64,000 nucleotides of DNA from Actinomycetota bacterium (GCA_009726095.1 WLMZ01000002.1:17308-81307); one strand, 5' to 3'; counted from the stretch's first letter, positions 18,272-27,739 are shown. Translations and numbers: made by a program. Notes: generated from the sequence alone by a model not told the origin.

Positions 18272-20038
18272 ATGACGCTTGACGTCACGACAGTCCACCC
18301 GCACGCCACTCCCGATACCGTTCGCGACCTGCTCGACCGGGCCAAGGGCATCGAACAGGACGATCCCGCCCTCGGACGCTCCCTGGTGCAGCAGGCCCGT
18401 GTGCTCGCCCACGCCCTGGGCGACGATGCCGACGAGGCCGAGGCCCTCTACCGCCTGGCCAGCCTGGCCTACTACGGCGGGCATGCCGACGAAGCCTTCG
18501 GCGTGGCCGTCGGTGCACGCGACCTCGCCCGCAAGGCCGGCGCCGCAGTGACCGAGGTGTGTGCGCTCAACCTGATGGGCATCGTGCACTTCAACGCTGG
18601 CAACCACAGCGAAGCCCTCGCCTGTTGTCTGCGGGCGCTCGAGCAGTACCGCACCACCGATCACCGTGTCGACGAGGGCAACCTGCTCAACACGGTTGCG
18701 TCCATCCATCATTCACTCGGTGACACCGACCGCGCCATCGTCACCTACGAGGCTGCGCTCACAGCGAACCGCCAACTCGCCCGGCCCGATGTCGACGCCA
18801 TCACGCTCACCAATATGGCCGAGCTCCGCGCTCAGCGCCACGAGTATTTCCTGGCGGCCAGTCTGGGCGAATCGGCACTCGAGCTCTCCCGGGCACACGC
18901 ACCCAGCTTCATACCCGACGTGCTCGCCAACCTTGGCGAGGCCTACGCGAGCCTGCACGATCTCGCCCGCGCCGCGCAATGCTTCGACGAGGCACTGAGC
19001 ATCCTCGATGATCGCACCCGGCGCGGCACGGCACCCACGCCTACCAGCGTCATCGCCGTGCGCGTCGCGCGAGGCAAGTCATACCTCGGCCAGGGCGAAC
19101 TCATCGGCGCCGAGGCCGACCTGGCGGTTGCGCTCGATGTCGCCAGGGCAACCAACTTGCGCTCGCTCGAGCTCACCATCCACGAGCTGCTCAGCAGGGT
19201 CTACCGCCAGCTGGGCCGCTTCGAAGAGGCGCTCGAGCACCAAGAGGCCCGGTTCGACCTGCACCAGAGCCTCTTCAACGAGGGCACCGACCTGCGCATC
19301 AAGACCCTGCAGATCGCCCACGACACCGAGCACGCCCGCCAACAGGCCGAGATCCTGCGCCTGCGCACCAGCGAACTCGAGGCCCTCGTTCGAGGCCGCA
19401 CCCACGAACTCGAGGAATACCAACTCGAGGCCTTCCAACGTCTGGCCGTGCTGGCCGAGTTCCGTGACACCGACACCGGCGAGCACACCATCCGCGTCGG
19501 CGACCTGTCCGCCGACATCGCGCTGGCGCTGCGCGAGGAGCGCGGTTGGTGCGAGCAGCTCCGACTCGCCGCACGCCTGCACGACATCGGCAAGGTCTCG
19601 GTGCCCGATGCCATCTTGTTGAAGCCCGGACCACTCACCGCCGACGAGTTCGAGATCATGAAGACGCACACCACCGTCGGTGCGCAGATCCTTTCCGGCA
19701 GTACGTCCACGCTCATCCAACTCGGCGCCGTGGTGGCTCTGAACCATCACGAACGATGGGACGGCACGGGCTACCCGTCGGGCCTGCAGGGCACCGACAT
19801 TCCCCGCTGTGGCCGCATCGTCACCGTCGCCGATGTGTTCGATGCGCTCACCAGCGAGCGCGTCTACAAGCACGCGTGGTCGCAGGCCGAGGCCCTCACC
19901 TACATCATCAGCGCCAGCGGCTCGCAGTTCGAGCCCGAGGTGGTCGATGCGTTCGTCGGGGTCATCGTGCGGCGCCATCCGTACCTGCAGGCCGAGGTCG
20001 AGGCCAACGCCGGCGCTCAGACCCGACCGAACAACTGA
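18272..20038 (+). CDS. TPR-HD-GYP protein, probable cyclic-di-GMP phosphodiesterase
   Basis: 588 residues. Residues 1 to about 350 are a series of TPR-like helical repeats (ALNLMGIVHFNAGNHSEAL, VLANLGEAYASLHDLARAA, ELLSRVYRQLGRFEEAL). A coiled-coil helix (about 355-395) joins them to a HD-GYP domain with HD at about residue 437 (ARLHDIGKVSVPD) and the GYP motif in HHERWDGTGYPSGLQG, followed by ADVFDALTSERVYK. HD-GYP proteins hydrolyse c-di-GMP. There is no receiver domain, so the TPR part probably senses a protein partner. GGAGG lies before the ATG (GGAAGGAGGTGCGGGATG). Confidence 0.9.
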   Translation: MTLDVTTVHPHATPDTVRDLLDRAKGIEQDDPALGRSLVQQARVLAHALGDDADEAEALYRLASLAYYGGHADEAFGVAVGARDLARKAGAAVTEVCALNLMGIVHFNAGNHSEALACCLRALEQYRTTDHRVDEGNLLNTVASIHHSLGDTDRAIVTYEAALTANRQLARPDVDAITLTNMAELRAQRHEYFLAASLGESALELSRAHAPSFIPDVLANLGEAYASLHDLARAAQCFDEALSILDDRTRRGTAPTPTSVIAVRVARGKSYLGQGELIGAEADLAVALDVARATNLRSLELTIHELLSRVYRQLGRFEEALEHQEARFDLHQSLFNEGTDLRIKTLQIAHDTEHARQQAEILRLRTSELEALVRGRTHELEEYQLEAFQRLAVLAEFRDTDTGEHTIRVGDLSADIALALREERGWCEQLRLAARLHDIGKVSVPDAILLKPGPLTADEFEIMKTHTTVGAQILSGSTSTLIQLGAVVALNHHERWDGTGYPSGLQGTDIPRCGRIVTVADVFDALTSERVYKHAWSQAEALTYIISASGSQFEPEVVDAFVGVIVRRHPYLQAEVEANAGAQTRPNN

Positions 20039-20065
20039 CCCCGGTCTGGCTCTACACTCGCCGCA

Positions 20066-20377
20066 ATGGGCGCCTCTCGCACTGAACGAATCGAACTGCG
20101 CGCGCGGCACCCGAAGTGGAAGAACGCCCCCGTTCGTATCGAGATGCTCGAATGCATCAACTGCGATGCGTGCCTGCGCCACTGCCCATCGCAGTTCGGC
20201 GCCATCTTCAACCACGGAGCCGACGTGGTCATTCTCCCCGAGCTCTGCAGCGGGTGCGACAAGTGCCTGCCGGTGTGCCCGGTGAATTGCATCTACCCGT
20301 TCCCGGAATGGGAACAGCAGGGTTACCCCCTCGAGTGGTGGGAGCTGCCGCTCTCGAAGGAAGATCCCTACATCTGA
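20066..20377 (+). CDS. 2[4Fe-4S] ferredoxin
   Basis: 103 residues with two cluster motifs, CINCDACLRHCP and CSGCDKCLPVCP, and a C-terminal extension rich in Trp and acidic residues (WEQQGYPLEWWELPL). An approximately 26-residue basic extension precedes the first cluster. It could donate or accept electrons for the NifJ oxidoreductase encoded at 57309-60923, but nothing in the context proves this. ATG 20066 lies seven bases after TACACT (20053-20058). Its stop codon is the first three bases of the 13-bp tandem array. Confidence 0.9.
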   Translation: MGASRTERIELRARHPKWKNAPVRIEMLECINCDACLRHCPSQFGAIFNHGADVVILPELCSGCDKCLPVCPVNCIYPFPEWEQQGYPLEWWELPLSKEDPYI

Positions 20378-20465
20378 TCTGGGTCGCTGATCTGGGTCGC
20401 TGATCTGGGTCGCTGATCTGGGTCGCTGATCTGGGTCGCTGATCTGGGTCGCTGATCTGGGTCGC
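20375..20465. repeat. 13-bp tandem repeat, seven perfect copies
   Basis: TGATCTGGGTCGC is repeated seven times with no mismatch over 91 bases, starting exactly at the TGA stop of the ferredoxin gene. A degenerate eighth start (TGCTCGCAG) follows. The period is not a multiple of three and each copy contains a GATC. Perfect identity suggests recent expansion or continuing slippage. It occupies most of the gap before the esterase gene. Confidence 0.97.
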
Positions 20466-20504
20466 TGCTCGCAGAATGGCAGCGATCTGCGATAGAACGA
20501 ACCC

Positions 20505-21266
20505 ATGACTGTCTCTTTCATCCCAGGCGCCGAGGCGTGGTCGCACACAACCACCGGCGCGCGCGGCGCGCTCGTGATTCACGGATTCACCGGCAACCCG
20601 GGCTCGATGCGCGGTCTCGCCGAGGCGTTCGCTGGCGCCGACTACCACGTGGAGCTGCCGCGTTTGCCCGGCCATGGCACCACCGTCGAGGACATGCTCA
20701 CCACGGGGTGGGCAGACTGGAGCAACGAGGTCGAGGCCGCCTATCAACGTCTGGTGGCGCGCTGCACCAGCGTGGTGGTTGCCGGCCTGAGCATGGGTGG
20801 CCTGCTCACCCTGTGGGCCGCCACGCAGCACCCCGAGATCGCCGGCATCGTCTGCATCAATCCGGTCACCCAGCCACAGCCCCCCGAGGTCATGGACATG
20901 CTGCAGGGCATGATCGATGGCGGCACCGTGATCATGCCGGGTATCGGATCCGACATCGCCGACCCCGACGTTCACGAGAGCGCCTATGAAGGCACCCCGC
21001 TGCCCTGCCTCTTGAACATGCTCACCCAGGGTGCCGCCGTCGTGGCACCGCACTACCACTCGTTGCGCATGCCCATGCTGCTGATGAACTCGCCGCAGGA
21101 CCACGTGGTGGAACCGGCACAGGCCGAGTTCCTCGCCCATGCCTACGGCGGCCCGCTCGAGCGCATCACGCTCGAGCGCAGCTTCCACGTTGCCACGCAG
21201 GATTACGACAAGGAGCTGATCAACATCGAGGCGGTCAAGTTCGCCAACCGCGTGACCGCACTGTGA
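20505..21266 (+). CDS. Alpha/beta hydrolase, carboxylesterase/monoacylglycerol lipase type
   Basis: 253 residues. The oxyanion region LVIHGFTGNPGSM and nucleophile elbow VAGLSMGG are typical of Est30/monoacylglycerol lipases, with the acid in NSPQDHVV and His in ERSFHVATQDYDKE. It hydrolyses short or medium acyl esters in related proteins. TAGAAC sits six bases before the ATG, a weaker -10 than at neighbouring leaderless genes. Its TGA overlaps the lgt GTG, so the two are coupled, which may link it to lipid or envelope turnover. Confidence 0.87.
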   Translation: MTVSFIPGAEAWSHTTTGARGALVIHGFTGNPGSMRGLAEAFAGADYHVELPRLPGHGTTVEDMLTTGWADWSNEVEAAYQRLVARCTSVVVAGLSMGGLLTLWAATQHPEIAGIVCINPVTQPQPPEVMDMLQGMIDGGTVIMPGIGSDIADPDVHESAYEGTPLPCLLNMLTQGAAVVAPHYHSLRMPMLLMNSPQDHVVEPAQAEFLAHAYGGPLERITLERSFHVATQDYDKELINIEAVKFANRVTAL

Positions 21267-22183
21267 TCCGCCTGTCTGGCATCGTCGCCAGCCTGCCCAG
21301 CCCTTCGAGCGGCACACTGAACATCGGGCCGTTGCGCATCCATGCCTACGGTCTCATGATCGCGCTCGGCATCATCGCCGGCGTCTGGCTGATGGGCCGC
21401 CGGTTCGAACAACGCGGTATCGGCACCCGTGACGATGCCAATGCCGTCGCCATGTGGGGTGTCATCGGGGGCGTCATCGGCGCCCGCCTTTATCACGTGG
21501 TCACCGACTGGTCGAAGTTCGCGCATCACCTCTCTGACATCCCCAAGATCTGGCAGGGCGGTCTCGGAATACCGGGCGGGCTGCTGCTCGGCATCATCGC
21601 CGGTGTCTGGGCGATGAAGCGACGCAACGTCCCCGTTGCAACGGCACTCGATTGTGCCGCACCGGCGCTGCCGCTCGCGCAGTCCATCGGTCGGTGGGGC
21701 AACTGGTGGAACCAGGAACTGTACGGCCGCGCCACCACCCTGCCGTGGGGCCTTCGTATCGACAACGACCACCTGCCCGTCAATCCGGCTACGAAGCATC
21801 TCTACGCATCGGGCACGCTGTTCCAGCCGACGTTCCTGTACGAATCGCTGGCAAACGTGGCGCTCTGCGGGCTGCTGCTGCTGATCGATCGCCGGAGCAA
21901 GCCACGTGTTGGCCACCTGTTGGCGATGTATCTCATGGGCTACGGGGTCATCCGCTTCTTCGTCGAGGGCCTACGTATCGACGAGGCGCATCACATTGCC
22001 GGCCTGCGCCTCAACCAATGGGTGGCACTCGCAGCTGTGGTCGGTGCCGGTGCGTACATCGCCATCTCCTCGCGTCGGCCATCGCCCGAAGTTGCCATGA
22101 CAACCGCCGCCGAGATGCCGCAAGTCGCTACGGAGCAAGACCCCGAAGTTGCTCCGCCAGCACCTCCGGAATCACAGGATTGA
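21263..22183 (+). CDS. lgt: Prolipoprotein diacylglyceryl transferase
   Basis: 306 residues, integral membrane enzyme that adds diacylglycerol from phosphatidylglycerol to the lipobox Cys of prolipoproteins. The signature GRWGNWWNQELYG is a close match to the Lgt motif, and IHAYGLMIALGIIAG and FLYESLANVALCGLLL mark membrane segments. The GTG start overlaps the esterase stop. Probable clients in this window are the lipoproteins at 32167, 47550 and 49107. The last 56 bases overlap the convergent galT gene and encode a poorly conserved hydrophilic tail. Confidence 0.95.
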   Translation: MIRLSGIVASLPSPSSGTLNIGPLRIHAYGLMIALGIIAGVWLMGRRFEQRGIGTRDDANAVAMWGVIGGVIGARLYHVVTDWSKFAHHLSDIPKIWQGGLGIPGGLLLGIIAGVWAMKRRNVPVATALDCAAPALPLAQSIGRWGNWWNQELYGRATTLPWGLRIDNDHLPVNPATKHLYASGTLFQPTFLYESLANVALCGLLLLIDRRSKPRVGHLLAMYLMGYGVIRFFVEGLRIDEAHHIAGLRLNQWVALAAVVGAGAYIAISSRRPSPEVAMTTAAEMPQVATEQDPEVAPPAPPESQD

Positions 22184-23003
22184 AGAACTCGCCGCAGGCC
22201 ACCTCGGCGGCGGCGATGAAGCGGGGCACACCCGCCGACCGCCACGGTGACACGATCTCGATCTGGAACCACGGCTCGACCCATTCGCCGCCGGTGGGGG
22301 CCTGCATCAGCCACATCATGTAGGGCAGGGCCCGCCCGTGCAGCGTGTCGAGTCGTTCGAAGACATCGACCAGCAATCCGGCCAGGTCGTCGCGGCCCTG
22401 TTCGGTGAGGGCTGCCAGATTGGGCACGCGTTCGCGCGGCGCCAGCGTGAGCGCCACCGGATACGTGGGCGCGTGCGGTACATACGCCTGCCACCCACCG
22501 CACGCTGCCACGGCACGATCACCGGGATTGGGGTCGGGCTGCCAGCCGGCGGCGAAGATGCGTCGCGGCCGTTCGGGCACATGGTCGTACGCGTAGATCT
22601 GACCATGGGGATGAGCGATGGTCGCGCCGACCTCGGGACCACGGTTCTCGAACACCAGCACGAACTCGACATCGTCACGACGGCCAAGTTCGATGGAGCG
22701 CTCGGCCCACAGGTCGATCACCTTGCGCACGCCCGGTACACCCAGCGACCAGAAGGTTGCCTCGTGCTCAGAGGTGTACAGCACCACCTCGCACCGATCG
22801 CCGGGCATGGCAGGCCAACGGTTGCGGAACCAACGCACGTCATAGGGGTCGGGGGCCTCGAGGCCACCCGGGCAGAACGGGCAACCCGAGCTCGGCAGGT
22901 TCGGTCGCGCCTGGCGCGAGCCGACCACATGCACGATGGTGCCCAGATGCGGATCGACCCGTTCGTCACGAGGGCCGCTCGCGGGAGTCCCCTCGGTGAT
23001 CAT
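22128..23003 (-). CDS. galT: Galactose-1-phosphate uridylyltransferase
   Basis: 291 residues. HIT-fold transferase of the Leloir pathway: zinc Cys pair CPFCPGG near residue 40 and active-site HPH in ATIAHPHGQIYAYDHVP. Shorter than the Escherichia coli enzyme (about 350), as in other actinobacterial GalT. Start ATG 23003 is six bases from CAGGCT (23015-23010), with TTGACT (23039-23034) 18 bases further up. It is divergent from an alpha-galactosidase, which would supply galactose. No galK or galE is in the window. Confidence 0.9.
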   Translation of the reverse strand: MITEGTPASGPRDERVDPHLGTIVHVVGSRQARPNLPSSGCPFCPGGLEAPDPYDVRWFRNRWPAMPGDRCEVVLYTSEHEATFWSLGVPGVRKVIDLWAERSIELGRRDDVEFVLVFENRGPEVGATIAHPHGQIYAYDHVPERPRRIFAAGWQPDPNPGDRAVAACGGWQAYVPHAPTYPVALTLAPRERVPNLAALTEQGRDDLAGLLVDVFERLDTLHGRALPYMMWLMQAPTGGEWVEPWFQIEIVSPWRSAGVPRFIAAAEVACGEFFNPVIPEVLAEQLRGLAP

Positions 23004-23171
23004 TGCTCCAGCCTGCCGTCGCCCCGGCCCCGGAGTCAACCGGAGCGATCGACAGGCGCCCGACGCGCCCCGGGTCACCCCAGAACATCGCACGGCCGGT
23101 CCGGACCGTCTACCTTGCGGTGCAGCAACAAGTTGAGGAACTCCCCGCACGGGAGCCGGCAAGGGGTAGTC
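23004..23171. promoter_or_regulatory. Divergent control region between galT and alpha-galactosidase
   Basis: The minus strand carries TTGACT-18-CAGGCT leading straight into the galT ATG. On the plus strand TACCTT (23111-23116) is the clearest -10-like box before the alpha-galactosidase. No obvious operator palindrome was found. The shared region suggests joint control of galactoside release and galactose phosphate use. Confidence 0.45.
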
Positions 23172-25286
23172 GTGTTGGTCCATCTCGCTGGCGAACAGAC
23201 GAGCGTCGTCATCGATCTCTCTACGGGGGCCCCGACCATTCGACACTGGGGATCCCCGCTCGGACCGGATGTCGATCTCGACCTGTTGGCCGCTGCCGCC
23301 CAGCGCCCCATCGCGCACGGCATGCTCGATGTCGAGGCACCCATCTCGCTGGTGCCCGAACATGGCAGCGGTTTTGCAGGTCGACCCGGCCTGGCCGGGC
23401 ATCGACGTGGCGGTACCGCATGGGCGCCGCGCTTCGAATACGAGTCGCACGCTCAGCCCGGCCACGGGCGGCTCGTTGCCGTCGCACACGACCCCATCGC
23501 CAAACTGCGGCTCACGTCGGTGCTCTCGCTCGCCGACGTACTCACGGTGCAGCTCACGCTGACCAACACCAGCGATGTCGATCGGTATCTCCTGGATCAG
23601 CTCAGCATCACGCTGCCGCTGCCCGGCCAGGCGCGTGAGCTGATGCAGTTCACCGGTCGATGGACCCGTGAGCTGCAGCCCTGGCGCACGACATTCGACC
23701 GTGGGGCGTACGTGGCCGAGAACCGTCGCGGGCGCACCTCACACGAGCACGTGCCGCTGGTGTTCGCAGGCACATCAGGTTTCGGCGAATGGCAGGGCGA
23801 GGTGTGGGGCGCCCACCTGGCCTGGAGCGGCAACCATCAGTCGATCGCCGAGGTATTGCCCGACGGCCGGCGGTACATGCAGATGGGCGAACTGTTCCAT
23901 CCCGGCGAGATCTCACTGCAACCCGCAGAGAGCTACACCACACCCGAGCTCATCGCCACGTTTTCGCCCGAGGGCCTCACCCCCGCCTCCTGGGGATTCC
24001 ACCGCGCTGTGCGCACCCACGCCAGCCGCTCCGGTGCCCCCCGGCCGGTGCTGCTCAACACCTGGGAGGCGGTGTACTTCGATCACAGCACCGAACGCCT
24101 CCAGCAACTCGCCGACGCGGCGGCCAGTGTGGGTATTGAACGCTTCGTCCTCGACGACGGCTGGTTCGGTTCGCGTCGCGACGACCGCCGTGGCCTGGGC
24201 GACTGGTCCGTTTCGCCCGAGGTGTATCCGCAGGGCCTCACACCGCTCATCGACCACGTACGCGCCCTCGGTATGGACTTCGGCATCTGGGTGGAACCCG
24301 AGATGGTCAACCCCGACAGCGACCTCTACCGCGCCCATCCAGACTGGGCGCTGGTGACACCCGGCTACGAACCGGTTCTGGGCCGGCACCAACTGGTGCT
24401 CAATCTTGCCCATCCCGAGGCGTTCGCCCATGTGCTCGGCATGCTCGATGCGCTGTTGCGCGACCACGAGATCGCCTACATGAAGTGGGACATGAACCGC
24501 GATCACGTGCAGAGCAGCGGGGTCGACGGCGCGGCGGGGACGCACGCCCAGACCCGTGCGCTGTATCGCCTGCTCAACGAACTGCACGCACGACACCCCG
24601 GCGTGGACATCGAGAGTTGCTCGTCGGGCGGTGGGCGTATCGACCACGAGATCCTTCGCCGCACAACCCGCGTCTGGACCAGCGATTGCAACGACGCGCT
24701 CGAGCGCCAGAGCATCCAGCGCGGTGCGTCCATGTTCGTTCCCCCCGAGGTCATGGGCGCGCACATCGGCCCGACGCGCAGCCACACCACGGGGCGCCGG
24801 CATTCGTTGAGCTTCCGTGCCGCCACAGCGCTGTTCGGCCACCTCGGTGTGGAGTGGAACCTGCTCGAACTCACCGACCACGAACGAGCCGGTCTGGCCG
24901 AGGCAATCGCCGTGCACAAACGGTTCCGGCCCCTGCTGCACGGGGGAGACACGGTGCGATTCGACCCCACCAGCGACGCATCCCTCGCGCACGGCGTGTA
25001 TGCCCTCGACCGCAACGAGGCACTGGTGGCATGCATCCAACTACAAACCGACATGGCGCTGACGCCGCACCCGCTGCGGCTGCCCGGGCTCAAACCTGAT
25101 GCCCGCTACCGCATCGAGCGCGTGCCGCTGCCCGACGACAAATCCGAGCGCGGCCCCGCACGGGCACAACCGGCGTGGCTACGCGACGGCATCGTCCTGT
25201 CGGGTCGTCACCTCGCGGCCGCTGGTTTGCAGATGCCGGTGATGAACCCCGAATCTGCGCTGTTGTTGCATCTCCAAGCCATCTGA
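23172..25286 (+). CDS. Alpha-galactosidase, glycoside hydrolase family 36
   Basis: 704 residues. A beta-sandwich N-terminal domain precedes the (beta/alpha)8 barrel. The retaining nucleophile is about D440 in YMKWDMNRDH and the acid/base is about D505 in WTSDCNDALER; the barrel entrance motif FVLDDGWFGSR is also typical. It releases terminal alpha-galactose from raffinose- or melibiose-like oligosaccharides. No signal peptide, so it is probably cytoplasmic, but no sugar transporter is adjacent. The start GTG 23172 is chosen for length and an AAGGGG upstream; the frame is open far upstream through galT. Confidence 0.92.
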   Translation: MLVHLAGEQTSVVIDLSTGAPTIRHWGSPLGPDVDLDLLAAAAQRPIAHGMLDVEAPISLVPEHGSGFAGRPGLAGHRRGGTAWAPRFEYESHAQPGHGRLVAVAHDPIAKLRLTSVLSLADVLTVQLTLTNTSDVDRYLLDQLSITLPLPGQARELMQFTGRWTRELQPWRTTFDRGAYVAENRRGRTSHEHVPLVFAGTSGFGEWQGEVWGAHLAWSGNHQSIAEVLPDGRRYMQMGELFHPGEISLQPAESYTTPELIATFSPEGLTPASWGFHRAVRTHASRSGAPRPVLLNTWEAVYFDHSTERLQQLADAAASVGIERFVLDDGWFGSRRDDRRGLGDWSVSPEVYPQGLTPLIDHVRALGMDFGIWVEPEMVNPDSDLYRAHPDWALVTPGYEPVLGRHQLVLNLAHPEAFAHVLGMLDALLRDHEIAYMKWDMNRDHVQSSGVDGAAGTHAQTRALYRLLNELHARHPGVDIESCSSGGGRIDHEILRRTTRVWTSDCNDALERQSIQRGASMFVPPEVMGAHIGPTRSHTTGRRHSLSFRAATALFGHLGVEWNLLELTDHERAGLAEAIAVHKRFRPLLHGGDTVRFDPTSDASLAHGVYALDRNEALVACIQLQTDMALTPHPLRLPGLKPDARYRIERVPLPDDKSERGPARAQPAWLRDGIVLSGRHLAAAGLQMPVMNPESALLLHLQAI

Positions 25287-25367
25287 CGCTGCACCCCGCC
25301 ACCGGCCGAGGTGCCCACTCGGGCATGGTCCGACCGGCATGGTGCTGCCATCTGTCATGCTTGCAAC

Positions 25368-25928
25368 ATGAGCTTTGTGCCGCCACCGCCACCGTCGTCC
25401 GCGTCGCCGTCAGAGTCGCCCGTGCCGCCACCACCGCCCAGCGCGCTCCACGTACCACCGCCGCCCGTCTATCAGGGCCACGACGGGGGCGTCGCCGGCA
25501 AGCCCCTGCGCCCACAGGTGCGAGCCGGCGCATCGCTGCTGATGGGTGGCGCCATCGTGCTCTGCCTCGCTGTGTTCCTGCCATGGTTCAAGATCCAGGG
25601 CGAAACCTGGAACGGTCGCCACGACTTCATCACCTCGAAGATGGAGGTCATCGCCGCACCGGGCAACTTCTGGTTGTTCCTCGGCGCCGTACTGTTCGGC
25701 CTCGGTCTGGCGTCGTACCTGGCGGGACGCAACCTGGCCGTGGCCATCATCGCCGTGGTGATGAGCGTCATCACGCTGTTCTTTTCGCTGATCGGCATCG
25801 GCGCAGCACAGAGCACCAAGGACTTCATGGGCGAGGGCACCGTGGGCATCGGCGCCATTGTCGGCATCCTCGCAGCGTTCGTTGCACTGTCCGGCTCGAT
25901 CACTGTTCTGGCGAAACGGCGGCGCTGA
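25368..25928 (+). CDS. Proline-rich membrane protein, unknown function
   Basis: 186 residues. The first 45 residues are a cytoplasmic-type Pro/Ser tail (PPPPPSSASPS and PPPPPSALHVPPPP), followed by four predicted transmembrane segments at about 56-76, 97-117, 120-140 and 160-180. This tail-plus-four-helix form is common in actinobacterial DUF proteins, but no family is recognised with confidence. CATGCT lies six bases before the ATG. It stands alone between the alpha-galactosidase and gatC. Confidence 0.75.
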   Translation: MSFVPPPPPSSASPSESPVPPPPPSALHVPPPPVYQGHDGGVAGKPLRPQVRAGASLLMGGAIVLCLAVFLPWFKIQGETWNGRHDFITSKMEVIAAPGNFWLFLGAVLFGLGLASYLAGRNLAVAIIAVVMSVITLFFSLIGIGAAQSTKDFMGEGTVGIGAIVGILAAFVALSGSITVLAKRRR

Positions 25929-25994
25929 CCCAACCGGTGTCTCACCGATGCGTCACGGTCGCGACACGGCTGCTTGGGCCGTAGCATCTTGGGT

Positions 25995-26297
25995 GTGTCT
26001 GAACGGATAACCACCGCCGATGTCGTGAAGGTGGCCAAACTGGCCCGCCTCGACCTCGACCCCGAAACCATCGAGCGCACCACCGAACAGTTGGCTGGCA
26101 TGCTCGAGCATTTTGCCGATATCGACGCGCTGGATCTGCGCGACGTGCAACCGATGAACCAGCCCTACCCGTTGGTCAACGTGTTCCGCGAGGACATCAT
26201 CGTTGCCGGTCTCGACCGCACCGAAGTACTCGCTGCAGCACCCGACGCAGACGACGGCCGGTTCCGCGTTCCGCCGATCCTTGGGCTGGACTCATGA
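25995..26297 (+). CDS. gatC: Asp-tRNA(Asn)/Glu-tRNA(Gln) amidotransferase subunit C
   Basis: 100 residues. GatC wraps GatA and GatB and stabilises the complex. The N-terminal helix [20 protein letters not shown] and the C-terminal motif ending FRVPPILG are characteristic. Start GTG 25995 is used because TAGCAT (25982-25987) lies seven bases ahead; the frame is open a little further up to a TTG. The stop overlaps the gatA ATG in an ATGA. Confidence 0.92.
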   Translation: MSERITTADVVKVAKLARLDLDPETIERTTEQLAGMLEHFADIDALDLRDVQPMNQPYPLVNVFREDIIVAGLDRTEVLAAAPDADDGRFRVPPILGLDS

Positions 26298-27739
26298 GCA
26301 CGCCGACCAACGCACTCACCGCCGTGCAGATCGCCGCCGGTGTCCGCTCGGGGCAGCTCAAAGCCGTCGATGTGCTCGAGCAGCACCTTGCCCGCATCGA
26401 TACCCGCGAAGGCGAGATCCATGCCTTCAATCTGGTGCTCGCCGATCAGGCACGCGCTGCGGCCGCTGCCATCGATGCCGCCGTCGCTGCAGGCAACGAT
26501 CCCGGCCCTCTCGCCGGTGTGCCGGTTGCCCTGAAAGACAACATGTGCACCCACGGCGTGCCCACCACGTGCTCGTCAAAGATCCTCGATGGCTGGAAGC
26601 CCCCCTACGACGCCACGGTGGTCTCGCGGCTCAACGCTGCAGGGGCCGTCACCGTCGGCAAGACCAACCTCGATGAATTCGCCATGGGTTCCAGCACCGA
26701 GAACAGCGCCTTCGGTCCGACGCGCAACCCTCACGACATCACCCGCGTGCCCGGTGGTTCCAGCGGCGGTAGCGCAGCAGCTGTTGCTGCGGGCTTCGCC
26801 TCGGTCAGCCTGGGCAGCGACACCGGCGGCTCCATCCGGCAACCCGCTGCGTTGTGCGGTGTCGTCGGCGTCAAGCCCACCTACGGGTACGTGAGCCGCT
26901 ACGGACTCGTTGCCTTTGCAAGTTCTCTTGACCAGATCGGGCCGTTCACCAACACCGTCCAGGATTCCGCTCTGCTGCTCGATGTCATCGGTGGCCACGA
27001 CCCAATGGACTCCACCAGCATCCCGGCCGCCCAGCCATCGCTGATGGCGGCTCTTGACCAAGGTGTCGAAGGGCTGCGCGTCGGGCGAATCACCGACCTC
27101 CCCGAGGGCGCCGACCCCGATGTGGTCGAACGGCTCGAGGCAGCGTTCGACGCCCTCCGCGCTGCGGGTGCGACCATCGTCGATGTGCAGGTTCCTGCGT
27201 TCAGCTACGGACTCACGGCGTACTACCTCATCGCCCCGGCCGAGGCCAGCAGCAACCTGGCCCGCTACGACGGTGTGCGTTACGGCCTGCGCGTCAACGC
27301 CGCCGACACCAACGCGATGTACGGCGTCACCCGAGCCGCCGGGTTCGGCGAAGAAGTGAAGCGGCGCATCATGCTCGGCACCTATGCGCTGAGCGCCGGC
27401 TACTACGACGCCTATTACGGCAAGGCGCTGAAGGTGCGCCGCATGATCGCCGACGATTTCGACCGTGCGTATCAACAGGCCGACGTGCTGCTCACCCCCA
27501 CGTCGCCCACGGTTGCATTCCCGTTCGGCGCCAAGGGCGACAACCCGTTCGCGATGTACCTGTGCGACGTGTACACCATCCCCACCAACCTCGCCGGGCA
27601 TCCGGGCATGAGCGTTCCCTTCGGCACCGGTGCCGGTGGGTTGCCGGTGGGTGTGCAGATTCTGGCTGGCACGTTGGGCGAGCCACAGATGTTCCGGGCC
27701 GGAGCCGCCCTCGAGCGGGCGATGGGAGCAGCGAAATGA
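26294..27739 (+). CDS. gatA: Asp-tRNA(Asn)/Glu-tRNA(Gln) amidotransferase subunit A
   Basis: 481 residues. Amidase that liberates ammonia from glutamine for the transamidation of mis-charged tRNA. The Ser-cisSer-Lys triad is visible: Lys in [11 protein letters not shown], the Ser-rich loop [15 protein letters not shown] and the nucleophile region [12 protein letters not shown]. It overlaps gatC and gatB by ATGA at both ends, giving a tight gatCAB operon. Confidence 0.97.
   Translation: MSTPTNALTAVQIAAGVRSGQLKAVDVLEQHLARIDTREGEIHAFNLVLADQARAAAAAIDAAVAAGNDPGPLAGVPVALKDNMCTHGVPTTCSSKILDGWKPPYDATVVSRLNAAGAVTVGKTNLDEFAMGSSTENSAFGPTRNPHDITRVPGGSSGGSAAAVAAGFASVSLGSDTGGSIRQPAALCGVVGVKPTYGYVSRYGLVAFASSLDQIGPFTNTVQDSALLLDVIGGHDPMDSTSIPAAQPSLMAALDQGVEGLRVGRITDLPEGADPDVVERLEAAFDALRAAGATIVDVQVPAFSYGLTAYYLIAPAEASSNLARYDGVRYGLRVNAADTNAMYGVTRAAGFGEEVKRRIMLGTYALSAGYYDAYYGKALKVRRMIADDFDRAYQQADVLLTPTSPTVAFPFGAKGDNPFAMYLCDVYTIPTNLAGHPGMSVPFGTGAGGLPVGVQILAGTLGEPQMFRAGAALERAMGAAK

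Noticed and set aside
20375..20465. CRISPR array
   Set aside because: The units are 13 bp and directly adjacent, with no spacers, and no cas gene is nearby.
19079..20554. A 491-codon minus-strand frame crossing the 13-bp repeats and the HD-GYP gene
   Set aside because: It passes through the repeat array only because 13-bp units avoid stops in that frame, and it is antisense to HD-GYP.
22338..23171. An N-terminal extension of the GH36 gene by 278 codons
   Set aside because: That stretch is antisense to galT and has no GH36 similarity; GTG 23172 gives the usual family length.
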